This document shows, piece after piece, positions 20,613-31,988 of a stretch of DNA of 64,000 bases; the stretch's first letter is position 1, and the number at the start of each line of letters is the position of its first letter. This stretch comes from Kalmusia sp. IMI 367209. Taxonomy: Eukaryota; Ascomycota; Dothideomycetes; Pleosporales; Didymosphaeriaceae. The notes under the pieces are model-generated. The model searched no databases. It had not been told where the DNA came from and saw only the letters and a list, made by a program, of their open reading frames with translations. The stretch spans positions 248,001 to 312,000 of the forward strand of contig JAPEUQ010000021.1 of the NCBI GenBank assembly GCA_027946365.1, written 5' to 3'. A program made the translations under genes and the position numbers.

Positions 20613-21719
20613 ATGTCGAAACCAAATCCCTTCCTGACCCTCTTCCGGAGGTACTACTCCCAACAACCCCTCAAATCTCCTTCGGCCTCCGCCAGACCTA
20701 CCGCTCGCCCGCAATGCCTCCGCCAACGCTTCCGCATCTTCTACCAAATCACCCCACGACGACATCTGGGCGGCGGTCCCGACAGCCATACCCCTCTCGA
20801 CCCTAACTTTATCTCGATCCTCGACCGACCCGCTAAAATGGCGCGTGTGGGCAAACAGCACGGTCCCGGCCTCATAATCCTCGCCATCATTCCCATCACG
20901 GCCTTCTGCCTGGGTTGCTGGCAAGTCCAGCGGCTAGGCTGGAAGACGGAGCTCGTCGCGCGCTTCGAAGACCGCTTGACGTTTCCTCCTCTGGAATTGC
21001 CCTTGCGCATCGATCCCGACATGATCCCAGAATTCGATTATAGACGGGTATGGGCGAAGGGGAAGTTGAGACATGATCAAGAGATGCTGATAGGGCCGCG
21101 AATGCTGGAAGGTGAGGAGGGGTATACGGTTGTTACACCATTAGAACGAGAAGATGGGAAGGGGAATAAGTCTAAGATATTGTGCTGTCGAGGCTGGATA
21201 AGGAAGGATGCGGAGAAGCAGTGGTTCCGAAAGAAAAATGGGGCACTACCGGAGGAAGATGTGGTCGTGGAGGGGCTACTACGGGTGCCGCCTAAGAAGA
21301 ACTTGTTTACGCCGAAGAACGTGCCTGAGGAGGGAAAGTGGTTTTTCCCGGCCGTGGACGAGATGGCGAAGTGGACAGGAAGTCAGGCTGTGTGGGTCGA
21401 AGAGACGATGAGTGAGTCTCGCATGAATGAGAAGTATAATTGGGGTATCTAATTAAATACAGCGCCGGATCTGCTCGTAAATTACGAGCGCGAACCGAAG
21501 GGTGTCCCGATTGGACGCGCACCTACTGTGAACTTGAGGAATAATCATACGCAGTATATCTTCACCTGGTACGTCTCTTCTATTCTAGTCTGTCATATGC
21601 AGCGCTAACGGTGTAGGTACGCGCTGAGTTTCGCTACATCGATCATGTTCTGGATGGTGGTCAAGAAACCCTTATCCGGCACTCAGAAACGAGTGCGTCA
21701 TAGTGTCGACTGGTCGTAA
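20613..21719 (+). CDS. SHY1: SURF1 family cytochrome c oxidase assembly factor Shy1
   Basis: Three exons (20613-21411, 21463-21568, 21617-21719), introns of 51 and 48 bases; 335 residues. The N-terminus is basic and Ser/Ala-rich, fitting a mitochondrial presequence. The first membrane helix (Leu-Ile-Ile-Leu-Ala-Ile-Ile-Pro-Ile-Thr-Ala-Phe) runs into the SURF1 motif Gly-Cys-Trp-Gln-Val-Gln-Arg. The intermembrane domain includes Tyr-Arg-Arg-Val and Arg-Gly-Trp-Ile. The last two exons code for Asn-Leu-Arg-Asn-Asn-His-Thr-Gln-Tyr and the second helix Ser-Ile-Met-Phe-Trp-Met-Val-Val. Shy1 helps haem a and Cox1 assembly in the inner mitochondrial membrane. The stop lies 12 bases from the CENP-T stop on the other strand. 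Confidence 0.93.
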
Positions 21720-21731
21720 TCATTCCTCTCT

Positions 21732-23584
21732 TCAGTCGTCCTCTTCCCCTTCACGAATCACTTCCGTCCGTTTCCGCTTCTGTCTCTTCAGCTTAGGCAG
21801 AGGTTCCATTCGCAGCTGCTGGAGTAGCTCCCTTGGAAGCAACTTCTGTGCCAAAGAAAAATATGTACTATTATCTGTAATCTGGCGTGTCCTTAAAAAA
21901 GGGTTAGTACATTGAGTTCATCTGTACAATAACTGTAGAGTGTACACACCTTTTCAATAGAGCAATGGCATCGCTCTCTTCGATCATTTTTCGTCCAGCA
22001 TGTTGAGAATAAGCCGCAAGATCCTCGCCAACCTGCTCAAAGAAGAAGTCTGATGTCTGCACAAGCGCCACTAGTGTATCTTTGCTAATTTTTGATTTGC
22101 TGCCCTGAGACTTTGCAAAACCATTTGCTAGAGTTTTAACCGTAGCCGTTGGAAAAGAAGGGAATTCGTGTCCGAATCTGGAGATGTTCATTGACTTTCG
22201 TTGTCGGCTTACTCGATTCGTGGCTGGAGTTTCTGGTACCGGCGTCTGTAGACTGCGATCTATGGCGGTGGGTTCCTCGCGGTACGCTTGGAGATCCGCA
22301 TCGTCTTCTGCCTCATTCTCAGACTCCCATCCGACGATTTCGAAAGTGCTACGTTCGTCGTCGTCAGCTATCGCAGCAGTCTCTCCATCACCACCCAGGT
22401 CAGCATTTGCTTGGACATCTTCAAAACTCTCGACATCATCGAAATCATCGACAACGTTTTCGTCTAATCTCTCCTGTGTATCGTCTCTCCCTATGTCTTC
22501 TGCATCACCCCCTTCCTCTTCCCGCAGAGCAGGTTGCACGCGGGGAGGGATTATGAAGCGAAAGGTAGGCTCGTCGACATCGTCATCCACTTCGCCAAAC
22601 ACGCCTAGGTCCACATCACTTGGCCGACCATCCCTCCTCCCAGTCAAAGCTCGGATTTCGGTCGTGGTGTCGTCCAGCTCCTCTGCGACTTGCTCTAGCA
22701 GATCATCAGGATTCATGGTTCTTCTCCGGTTGATGAAGTTCCCATCAATTTCATACTCTTCCCCGTTGATAGTCAAGTCGTTCAGATCTCCAAACTGTCC
22801 ACTCAGCCGCGTATTAAACATTCGTGGGTCTTCACTGCGGGCTCGCCTCCCGAATTCGAGCGATTGAACGGTACCATTGTCTATATCATCAGGATGAATT
22901 TGAAGAAGCGATTGTCTTGGTGGATCTTCGTCAATGCTGTCATCATCGTACATGTCGTCTAACGCCATAGAAAGACGCGGTGCAGGTTCGGTTCCATCTT
23001 CAATATCGGGAAGGTCAAGCGCAGAAGGTCGAACTAATCTTGGTTGAATTTGCGGAGTAGGTTGGACTGGCTGAGTATCTCGAGCAAGTACTGTGTATAG
23101 ATTAGTCTCACTCCGATTACGTTCTTCCTCTGGACATACCTCTACTAAGGTCTCGTAAGATGTCGCGCGGGGTCTCCCTCTGTATCCTCCCACTCCTCCG
23201 TCGCACGTGTCCCGGGGTCCTCGCTGCATTTGCGCGCTCTCTAAGTGCCCGAATCGCATGGGGGGTGGTGGGTGCGGCTCTTCTCGCAGGAAGAGGTCGG
23301 GTGGCAGGTCCGCCGCGGGGTGTCCTGCCAGTGCCTGGGGTACGGATAGGAGCGCTCCGCGGTGTCACGCCAACACTAGCAGCGCGACGGAAGGGAGTGA
23401 CAGGCTTAGGAGCGATATTTGCGAGGCGATGAAGCTACATGATGTCAGATCAAGCCAAAAATCGTCTCAGGGTAGAAGAGCATACGTCGTTATAGAGGGT
23501 CGATGTTTGATTGGTGTCAGTGATGCTCGAATCACCTGAGATACGCGGGCTCATGCGCTGCTTTTTGCGCGCAGACTCAGACAT
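21732..23584 (-). CDS. CENP-T-like kinetochore histone-fold protein
   Basis: Four exons (23584-23486, 23434-23140, 23090-21950, 21891-21732) with introns of 51, 49 and 58 bases; 564 residues. The N-terminus is basic and rich in Thr-Pro (for example Thr-Pro-Arg-Ser-Ala-Pro-Ile-Arg-Thr-Pro-Gly-Thr-Gly), as expected of the Cdk-regulated Ndc80-binding tail. A long acidic middle follows. The C-terminal histone fold starts at Ile-Ser-Arg-Phe-Gly-His-Glu-Phe-Pro-Ser-Phe-Pro and ends in the CENP-T extension (Phe-Ser-Leu-Ala-Gln-Lys-Leu-Leu-Pro-Arg-Glu-Leu-Leu) plus a basic tail. CENP-T links centromeric chromatin with CENP-W to the outer kinetochore. Yeast Cnn1 and fission yeast Cnp20 are homologues. 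Confidence 0.85.
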
Positions 23585-23805
23585 TGTGTCGTCTTCGAGC
23601 GAGTTGCGTGGTGGACTGTCGTCGAGTGCTGAATGCGTCGGCTGTTGACGATGTTACCAGTCCCTACCAAACGCGTCGCGTCCAAGGCTTAGCGTACTTT
23701 CGTTATCGATAGTATGCGCCACAAGCACGGCCACATCTCTCCAAAAATTGTTTTCGCTCGCTATCACCGACGTGCACTGTTCCACACTCAAACAGCAGCC
23801 ACACC
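23585..23805. promoter_or_regulatory. bidirectional promoter CENP-T/CMS1
   Basis: 221 bases between the divergent starts of the CENP-T-like gene and CMS1; must contain both core promoters. Confidence 0.45.
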
Positions 23806-24740
23806 ATGTCAGATTCTGAGGCGGAAGGAGGCGTGCCCCTTATAGAAGCCGAGTTTGATCCTGCGGCAACATCCAAAAAGCGGAAGAGAGAAGCTGAAGA
23901 AGGTTCCACGCAGGAAAGCAAGAAGGCCAGCAAAAAAGCCAAGAGGAAGGAGAAGAAGAAACAAAAGCTGAAGGAGATCGATGAGGATGATCTAGACCAA
24001 GAGCTAGGTGTTAACCGGGCATTTGAGAGGATGGATAGTCAGTTGCTCGCGGATTATGTAAATTCACGGTCGAGACTCTACGGGAAGGACCTGAGCAGTG
24101 TGGAGCTGGAAGACAGAGTCGTACCCAGTACGGTTCTTCTTTCTTCGAATACCGAGGATTTACTGACCGGATAATAGCCCGCACCGTCAAGGACACCACA
24201 AGCTATACTGCACCGCGGACTCTCGACAACCTCTCGACTTTCTTGAAAAAGCAATGCGGAAAACTGGAGCCCACTCCTGCTAAGCCCACGGGAGCACCAC
24301 ACACCATCGTAGTGACCTCCTCTGGAATAAGAGCTGCAGACGTCTTCAGATCACTTAAAGCAGGTCTGCCAAAGCAGGGCATCAAGAATCCAAATGTTGC
24401 CAAGCTGTTCGCCAAGCACATGAAAGTCGCGGAACAGGTGGAGCATCTCAAAAAGAACAAGTGCGTCTGCCTGCATGATCGTGCATACAACAGCATTCTA
24501 ACCTGATTCAGAATCGACTTCGGTGTGGGAACGCCAGACCGCCTATCTGCCCTCCTCGATCAGAACGCGTTGTCAACAGCGAATCTGAAGCGGGTTGTGG
24601 TCGATGTTTCGTACATTGACCAAAAGAAGCGCGGTATTCTCGACATGAAGGATCTTCACGAACCCCTGATCCGGCTACTGTTACGGAAAGAGTTTGTGGG
24701 CGATGACGACGAAGGCAACAACCTGTTCATGTTCTATTAG
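23806..24740 (+). CDS. CMS1: Cms1 family ribosome biogenesis protein
   Basis: Three exons (23806-24127, 24178-24460, 24512-24740) with introns of 50 and 51 bases; 277 residues. A Lys-rich coiled N-terminus (several Lys-Lys-Ala-Lys-type runs) is followed by Glu-Leu-Gly-Val-Asn and the Leu-Glu-Asp region. The core has a DEAD-helicase-like fold without helicase motifs: Ile-Val-Val-Thr-Ser-Ser-Gly-Ile-Arg-Ala-Ala-Asp, Ala-Lys-Leu-Phe-Ala-Lys-His, Gly-Thr-Pro-Asp-Arg-Leu. The C-terminus has Asp-Val-Ser-Tyr-Ile-Asp-Gln-Lys-Lys-Arg-Gly. Yeast Cms1 associates with the small-subunit processome in the nucleolus. A divergent promoter is shared with the CENP-T gene. Confidence 0.88.
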
Positions 24741-25112
24741 GCGACGGATGACTGCATTCACGAAGACGAAGTCATATTGCGAATATCTATCGAGATACCC
24801 ATGGCACGAACAGTGCTACTAAATTCATGATCGACGTGTAACGAACTGCCTTACATTATAGCATGTAAATCCATAGCGCTGTGACCTTCACCACAATTGT
24901 ATCAGCGAATCCAGCGACCCATGGAAAGCTTTGCCTTTATACCAGCATGAACAGCAGCATCAGCTGCACTCCAAGTCGCAGAATTCAAGGTCCAGATGTT
25001 CGATATAATACATGCGGTTCATGACCTGTCCAGGTCGCGACGTCCTACTTGATCACACTTTTCTTCCTTGCCGGAGGCCTCTACGCCCTCCGGCTGAACC
25101 ACAGGCGCCATC

Positions 25113-25149
25113 AACACCACCACCACCACCACCACCACCACCACCACCA
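25113..25149 (+). repeat. (CAC)n microsatellite
   Basis: About twelve uninterrupted CAC triplets in non-coding DNA downstream of CMS1. Confidence 0.9.
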
Positions 25150-25987
25150 GCCGGATGTCAATGCTCACGCTCACCGGACGTCCCTCTCGACGACCACTCC
25201 GGGCCCGATTACGCCACATGACACGGACCGGACATGGCCGTCAAGTCACGGACGGCAGCCTCAGCGTACAAGAGACAGTTGAAAGCAGAATGGATTCTCG
25301 ATGCCCCATGATGGTTGATAGCGAGATAGCGAAACGTTAGCTCTGCACCACAGCCGTTTGCAGGATCGGTTATCGGCAACGTGCAGAATCAGTGGCCCAG
25401 CGGGGCCTGTCCCGACAAAACAGAAAAAGCAGGCGCATGCAGCGAATGGGGACGCGTGGGTGGGCAGAAATGTATATTAATTGTCCGTATTACCACAGCG
25501 GCGGCGATGGAGTGATACGCAGGTGACTGGTGTGAGAGAGAGGTCCGTTTCTGAATCAGACCTTGCAGTAGTCGCTTGCAGGCCCTTCGAGGTCGTTTCG
25601 CGTAGAGGCAAGCTCGCAGGACGGCCGTGCAGCTGCAGCGCTATCAACAGGCGGTAGGTGCAGAGAAGAGCCGTAGACGCGCTGCTATGTGCGACGGCGC
25701 CCGCATGCTTCTTCTCCCGCGCGGCCTACGGAGGCTAGAGGTTGGGCGAGTGCGGAGACTGGATGCGGGCTTCAAGCGGACGGCCCTATCAGCAATCCGT
25801 ACTGGGCGTGCTGGTGGACGAGGTGTGCGCAGGGTTTGGCCGCCTGTGTGAGACGGGCGGTGAGTGGACGTGCTCTGCTGGAGTGGGAGCTTGGCTTCGG
25901 TGCTGTCTCGAAAGAGTTTCAGCGGCGGCTCACGCACCTCAGACGCGCCTGCCTTTTGCCAAAAGCCAGCGGCACCCGATTCTCCTC

Positions 25988-26035
25988 ACTGCACTGCACT
26001 GCACTGCACTGCACTGCACCGCACCGCACCGCACA
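25988..26035 (+). repeat. (ACTGC)n / (ACCGC)n short tandem repeat
   Basis: About six ACTGC units pass into three ACCGC units, so part of the array has mutated by T to C. It lies in the presumed RAC1 leader. Confidence 0.85.
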
Positions 26036-26446
26036 CATCACCTCCACGTCCACATCACCACCGCCAGCACCGCGCCGCCGTCCGAGCATCGCCCCTGACC
26101 GCTGCCAGCACGCCCGTTTGCCGTCCCCCGTCCACCACCCACCCCGCCTAACCAGTTGGCCCGCGCTGCGAGCATCTACCACCTACCACCAAGCTTCGGT
26201 TCTCCCGCCTCGCCTTGCCTGCGGCCAAGTGATAAACCGCCCCTTCTCGCTGCATACCGCACCCTCTGCCGTCGGTCGCTGCTGAAAACCTTGACCTGTC
26301 CGTCTACGCCGCCGGTCTTCGCTCGAGAGCTCTGAAGGCTGACCTGAGCCCGTTGCAGACCCCTAAAGCTCGCTCCGCACCCAGCGCCGCATTCGCCGCT
26401 ACAAGTACCGCCAGCAGCTCTCCACAGCGCCGCCAGCCCCCGCAAC

Positions 26447-27313
26447 ATGGCTGCACCCACAACCCAGTCCCTAAAGGTGTGTCTGCCTCGATTGCTGTTT
26501 CTAGGTCGGTGGACGGTGCTAATCGGATGCAGTGTGTCGTGACCGGCGACGGTGCCGTTGGCAAAGTAAGAGCAGCTGCCTGCCACCACGGTTCCCGGAT
26601 GCTGACGACTCCCAGACATGTCTCCTTATCTCGTACACTACGAATGCGTTTCCAGGAGAATATATTCCTACAGTGTGAGTATTTTGCGTGAAAGGCGCAA
26701 CCGCACGCTGACGCGCACAAAGCTTCGATAACTATTCGGCAAATGTCATGGTCGACGGAAAGCCCATAAGTCTCGGTCTATGGGATACTGCTGGCCAGGA
26801 AGATTACGACCGCCTGCGGCCGCTCTCATACCCTCAGACCGATGTTTTCCTCATTTGCTTTTCCATTGTCAGCCCACCCTCGTTTGATAACGTCAAGGCT
26901 AAGGTAAACCACACTCCCCCACGCTCTGATTTCCTTTTGTCTTGTACTGATTCTGTGCAGTGGTACCCAGAGATTGACCACCACGCCCCCGGTGTACCTA
27001 TTATCCTCGTCGGCACTAAGCTCGATTTGAGGGACGACGAAGCGACCAAGGAAAGCCTCAGACAGAAGAAGATGGCACCTATACAGTACGAGCAAGCCGT
27101 AATGGTCGCTAAGGAGATCAAAGCACAAAAGTACTTGGAATGCTCAGCGCTTACACAGCGGAATCTAAAGAGCGTTTTCGACGAGGCAATCCGGTAGGTT
27201 ACACACCACACGCGCCACCGAATCACGCTGATTTCGATACCAGTGCCGTACTTAGCCCCCGCCCACAACCGCAGGGTAAAGGCAAGAAGTCAAAGGGATG
27301 CACTATCTTGTAA
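26447..27313 (+). CDS. RAC1: Rho-family GTPase Rac1
   Basis: Six exons (26447-26476, 26533-26565, 26616-26674, 26723-26903, 26961-27193, 27244-27313), introns 48-57 bases; 201 residues. All GTPase motifs are intact: P-loop Gly-Asp-Gly-Ala-Val-Gly-Lys-Thr, switch I Tyr-Ile-Pro-Thr-Val-Phe-Asp, switch II Asp-Thr-Ala-Gly-Gln-Glu-Asp, Thr-Lys-Leu-Asp for guanine and [13 protein letters not shown] and Leu-Thr-Gln-Arg-Asn-Leu-Lys point to Rac rather than Cdc42. A polybasic tail ends in Cys-Thr-Ile-Leu, a geranylgeranylation-type CAAX box. Rac1 drives polar growth and NADPH-oxidase activation in filamentous fungi. The first exons are tiny (30 and 33 bases) and easily missed. Confidence 0.96.
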
Positions 27314-27907
27314 CGGACAAATGCAATACTAAGGAAGGCGAGCTAGCAGTTGGGTGTACACACGGTATAGGGACTTGATTACCATTCAGCGACAGAACGA
27401 CGAACGACAGCTCTGTTCCAGAGCTGGACAGCACGCAAGCCACGTACGGCTTCGATTAATTACTACACGCCGATTTCGACACATGGGCTCCGAGGCGGGT
27501 GTGGCAAAACACCTTTGGACGAGGGCGGGTGGAGTAGGCTCTTGTCATTTGGATTTGGTTTACTCTATGGAATGCATTAAGCCCGCAGAGGAATTTCACC
27601 TGCGTGTAGATAATGGAGCATGTAGTTTTGGTTCTGCTACTCTCCTTTGGCACGGAAGACATTGGATTACGGCTTTTTATTCCCGATAGATGTTAGCATT
27701 TCGATCAGCATTGCATTGCGAATTCTCTCTTGATTCAAATACTCATGAGTACAATGTGGCTGTCGTGCAGGTGAACGATGGGTCAGGCTCGGCAGGGATT
27801 CCCCCACAATTCGAACTAAGCTTCCAGACCCCTGCCCCAGTGCTACCCCAAGCTCCCTCTAACGCCCCGCGGCCAACCATCCGACGACTACTACTACTAA
27901 ACCCACC
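27314..27907. other. intergenic
   Basis: Spacer between RAC1 and the UBX gene, same strand. No supported gene; one frame at 27354-27689 has no homology signs or splice context. Confidence 0.4.
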
Positions 27908-29488
27908 ATGTTCCACGAAGGCACCTTGCAAAGCGGCATATCGCTTGCCATACAAGAGCAAAAGCTTGTTTGCTGCTTCATCCGCGGTTCGCGACACACA
28001 TCCACAACAAGAGCGAAGACTGACGAGCACAGACGATGGCGCTGAGAGCACGACCTGGCAGGATGAATGGTTGCAGAGCGGATGGGTGAACGATGCCGTG
28101 CTCCATCATCGACTTCGGTGCTAACATAGACAGCTATCTAGCCTACTCCTACAGAAAGCCGTACTCTTGCGCCTTGAGGCCGGTTCTACAGAGGCGGGCT
28201 TCCTCTCCGCTTTCTGCACCATATCCGATATCCCTACGTTCATCGTGATACAGTACGTCAGCTTTGCGCTTAGGATCAGCGGGAAATAATACGGCATAGG
28301 AATGGACAGCTACAAGAACAACTGAGTAGCGGCATAAGTCAGAACGAGTTCATCAATCGCGTACGGAAAGTACTGGGCGCATCACCGATTCCAGGCACAG
28401 TGCGACCCACCACGGCAAGCACACCGCAGCCTTCAACACCAGAACTTGCGCAGACATCTATGCCCCCTCAGCCTTCTCCATCCACCGAAACGACCGGGCG
28501 CACCGTATCCTCAGCGCCAGCAATACCGCCCCCTTCGTCAAAAGCAAAAGGCAAGCAACCAGCTGCTCCACCAACCCCACAGCCCGAAACGTCAGCATCA
28601 AAAGCACAGCAATCCGCGCGAGAGGTTCTACGGAAGAAGAAGCAGGAAGAGAAGGAAGAGCTTGCGCGTATACAAGCACGGATTGAAGCGGACAAGGCAG
28701 AGCGCAAAGCACAAGCTGAAGCGCGTAAGGCGGAGCGCGAAAGGTTGACACAAGCCGAGCCTACCTCATCACAATTTGCTACAACGAGCTCAAGGGGCTC
28801 CAATGCGAGGGAGGTATCTCTGAATGTGCGCATGTTCGATGGCGCGACGGTACGCTCTAAATTTCCGCGGACAGCGAAGCTACAAGATGATGTGCGGCCG
28901 TGGATAGACCGGGAGTTTGCAGCGAGGGCGGAGAATACAAATGAAAGGCATCCGCCTTACTACTTCAAACAAATACTTGCTCCGCTACCAAGCCGGGAGC
29001 TGTCCGCTGGAGAGGAGAGCCAGACAATTGGTGACATCGACCTAGCGCCATCTGCGACCCTCATTCTCGTGCCTGTCAAGGGCTACACTGAAGCATACTC
29101 AGGAGGGACAGGCGGCGTCGTCTCAAGCGCAGCAGGTGGTGTCTTTGGCCTTGTTGGTGGCGCGTTCAACCTCGCTGGCTCTGCTGTAGGATATGTAAGC
29201 AGTACCGTATCCTCGGTTCTAGGAGGCGGCAGAAGTGCAGAGCAAGGAAATCAACAGCAACAACAGCCGGCTCAGGGACAATCGCTAGGTAATACGCCGC
29301 AAGAACGGCCTGCTTCAGCGGGCATTCGGGTGCGGACGTTCGCGGATCAGCGGACCAGGGAGCCCAGGAACGAACAGCTGTACAATGGAAACCAGGTAAG
29401 TATTATTCACGTCGTTCACGCTAAATGGTATACGCTGACTTCAGACAAGCTGAACTTCGAGCCTCGAGACGATGACTCAAGTCGGTAA
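27908..29488 (+). CDS. UBX-domain protein, UBXN4/erasin-like
   Basis: Five exons (27908-27986, 28033-28085, 28134-28252, 28300-29395, 29450-29488), introns 46-54 bases; 461 residues. The N-terminus looks thioredoxin/UAS-like (Met-Phe-His-Glu-Gly-Thr-Leu at the start, Asp-Ile-Pro-Thr-Phe-Ile-Val-Ile later). A Pro/Ser linker and a long basic-acidic coiled coil (Arg-Lys-Lys-Lys-Gln-Glu-Glu-Lys) precede the UBX fold (Val-Arg-Met-Phe-Asp-Gly-Ala). A hydrophobic Gly/Val/Ala stretch near residues 340-380 could be the membrane hairpin that ties UBXN4 to the ER. UBX proteins recruit Cdc48/p97, here probably for ER-associated degradation. The first intron's donor is GTTCGC, less common but allowed. Confidence 0.85.
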
Positions 29489-29848
29489 ATGAAGACAAAC
29501 TGGGATGAAGTATAGTTTGTAGCAATGATCTAACAATCGTGTATAAAACGTATACGCGATATTGACACCATTCTTCTTATTCTCTTTCTTTTTTACACCT
29601 GCAAACTGGCGTCTTTCTGAGGGATCGGGAATGTCTTGGTTCTCTCCTTCCCCTTGCCCGTTGAACAACACGAACGTATCTCCAGTCTCACTCGTCCAAT
29701 AAGCCAAAACCACACGACCGGCATCCATATCCACATCAACGCTCCCTGCTTCCATGTTCCCTCTCAACGCTTTGCTACCTACATTTCCCCTACCTGTACG
29801 CAGACCTGCCTTCCACCTCTCACCCTTGTCGCAAGGAAACACAAAATT

Positions 29849-30625
29849 CTACTCATACTTCCACGTTTTCTTCATCTTCTTCCTAGCCTTCAACTCCTCC
29901 CTACTTCCCACCGTACGCAGGCTACCTCTCTGCCACCTCCACGACACCGCCACGCCCTCGTGCGCACACAAGTGCATATACCCGCGCTCGAGTGGACGCA
30001 CCCTACGGTCAATCAGCATTTCCAACAGCATCCGAGGAGCATACTCCTTGATACCTTCCTTTTGGCCATCGCTCAGCAGACATGGGAAATCGGCCCAGAA
30101 ATCTCCTGTCGGCCAGGGATTTCCACGGTTCGCGGGGTGGCTATTTGTAGGTAGCATGGGAGCAGAGGGGCTGCTGCGAGAGGTGCTTGTGGTGCGGGAT
30201 GATGACATCGTCGATGTAGTCCTCGAAGGAACCGACGGAGGAGAGCTGGGGATTTGAATTTGTGTCCCCGGAGTGTGCGGGGAATGGGTTGTGGTGTGAC
30301 TTTTGTATGGGCTGTGGGATTGAAAAGGGGAGTCATTATTGAAGATGTGCTGGTCGTGGCTTGCTGCGTGGTGGACTCCCCAAATTGGTTGTTGGGGTGG
30401 TTTGCGTTAGAGCATTCGTGATGGGGAGAATAGGTATGGACGCTGCCAGATTGGAGCGGGGAGATGAATTGTCCTCCTCGCTGATACTGATGCTGAAATG
30501 AAAATTCTTTTTGGCCATGGAAGCGCAATGTTAGGACTTCAAGCGTGTCAGTGAAAGAATCGTCCGGATCCAGTAGAGTATCCGGCAACTCGGCGTACAG
30601 AGTAATCTGCGTATGCTGACATTCA
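29849..30625 (-). CDS. uncharacterised protein, frame interrupted
   Basis: Coding character is clear but the model is incomplete. The upstream part (about 30625-30380) contains Leu-Tyr-Ala-Glu-Leu-Pro-Asp-Thr-Leu-Leu-Asp-Pro-Asp-Asp. The downstream part (about 30380-29849, another frame) runs through a Ser/Pro/Thr-rich linker to Asn-Pro-Trp-Pro-Thr-Gly-Asp-Phe-Trp-Ala-Asp-Phe-Pro and stops after Lys-Thr-Trp-Lys-Tyr-Glu. The frames meet at a run of four C (30378-30381), where one more base would join them; otherwise a weak-donor intron is needed. Further 5' exons, perhaps beginning near 30810, seem likely (acceptor ATTAG at about 30626). No family recognised. Confidence 0.5.
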
Positions 30626-31072
30626 AGTTCTAATTATGTGGTTTTATGGTAGGTTGCTCATAGGCCTCACCGCAGGACGTGCGAACTTTTGGCTGCGATG
30701 AACCGTGGTTGGGAAAGCACGCCCCCTTCGTCTTTCACTGCTTCAGGAGCGCGTGTTTACGATGCATTCTATGGCATCACAAAGGCGCATACTCCTATTC
30801 AACGACATGAAGAAAAGTAAGCCATCTCGTATTCGAAAAAGCAACGAGAAAAAAATATCAAGTATGCGAATGTATAAACACATCTACAGGTACACTAAGC
30901 ACGCTGAGAATCCCCACCACCCTTCTCCCCCCCAACGACTTTCATCAATACGTCATGTTATCAATCACTGGTATATATACCTCAAAGCGGCTCAAAATCC
31001 ACTTGCACATTCTTCACCCGGACCACTCTCCTGCTATACGAAACAGAGCACATCTGCACGGACGTTCCGCCC
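30626..31072. other. intergenic, may hold 5' exons of the minus-strand gene
   Basis: Contains possible donor and acceptor signals for one or two tiny 5' exons of the gene at 29849-30625, but none is certain. Nothing else seen. Confidence 0.3.
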
Positions 31073-31537
31073 ATGAAGTCCACTCCTCCCAGCACAAGTG
31101 ACCAGATGAGTGCCCACGCCAGCACCAGCAGCTCACCAAGCCGCGCTCCGAGCTCGTCCCGCACAGAGCCCAGCGCGACTGCAGACAGCGGCAGCAGCTT
31201 CTACGCCGACGGTGCGGGCTCGCGGGTCAGCAAGCAGGCTGATCTCGCCGTCGACGACGTGACCAGAGACTGGGTGAATACTCCCTCTTAGGACACTTGA
31301 GATGGAATGCCGACGTACTCATGATGATTGCAGGTCTACTATTCGCAGTTGCTCTCGAGAGGAGAGCGCTGCACCCTCCCACTGGAGGAGCGCCCGCTGC
31401 TCCTCGCTCCTCCGCCCTCGCCTATGGAGGGGGAAGAGGAAGATGGTTCTCCCCCTGCAGAAGCCCAAAGGACTACCCAGCCCTTGAAAAGGGGAGAACA
31501 GACCCCGGCAGCGAAGAAGTCGGGTTTCAGGGACTAG
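31073..31537 (+). CDS. small uncharacterised protein
   Basis: Two exons (31073-31273 and 31334-31537) with a 60-base GTGAAT...TGCAG intron in phase 0; 134 residues. The N-terminal half is Ser/Thr/Ala-rich and probably disordered. The junction gives Asp-Asp-Val-Thr-Arg-Asp-Trp followed by Val-Tyr-Tyr-Ser-Gln-Leu-Leu, the best-ordered stretch. The C-terminus is Pro- and Glu-rich with a basic end. No signal peptide, membrane segment or family recognised. A minus-strand frame over 30982-31164 with a hydrophobic stretch overlaps the 5' end and is the main rival; it lacks an ATG and splice support. Confidence 0.5.
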
Positions 31538-31988
31538 CTGGGTCGCGCTAGGGCAAAGCTCTCAGACGAATACGATCGTTATATGCGTTGTTTCGGTGCT
31601 TTGTGGTGTTTTGGCGTTTGTCGAGTACTGGGGTTCTGATCTGGGCCGAGTCCTGCGCACCGCAATTCCTTTTTTTCCTTTGGATATCTTTACATTTTGA
31701 GTCAAATGTCCTTGCCACGCTTTGGTTCTTCGCGTAATGAAATCCTTGAGGCAATTGAATGCACTGTATCGTAACTAGTAATTTAGCAATAATCAATAAT
31801 ACGAACACAGTATTGAAAGTGGTGACTGTATGCTATTACCGATATTGTACACATGCCACTTATGAACACTACTCCAATGCAGATGCAGATGCAATATGCC
31901 GATGCAACTCCTCTCCCTTACCAACCATCCATCTTTTTCCCCTTCTTCAACACCATTCATCCATGCCCTCCAACTCTTCCCTATCCTT
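31538..31988. other. intergenic between convergent ends
   Basis: AT-rich 3' flanks of the genes on both sides; no supported gene. Confidence 0.4.

Larger units (their letters stand above)
24741..26446. other. intergenic and probable long RAC1 leader
   Basis: 1.7 kb between CMS1 and RAC1. The half from about 25600 is strongly GC- and C-rich, as in leaders of fungal small-GTPase genes. It contains two simple repeats (listed separately). Long frames on both strands come from the repeats and GC bias and have no coding support. Confidence 0.5.

Noticed and set aside
22149..22867. Plus-strand Ser-rich frames of up to 227 codons
   Set aside because: Antisense shadow of the acidic middle of the CENP-T-like gene.
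25644..26720. Several long frames on both strands upstream of RAC1
   Set aside because: They arise from GC bias and the ACTGC repeat, overlap each other, and run across RAC1 exons and introns.
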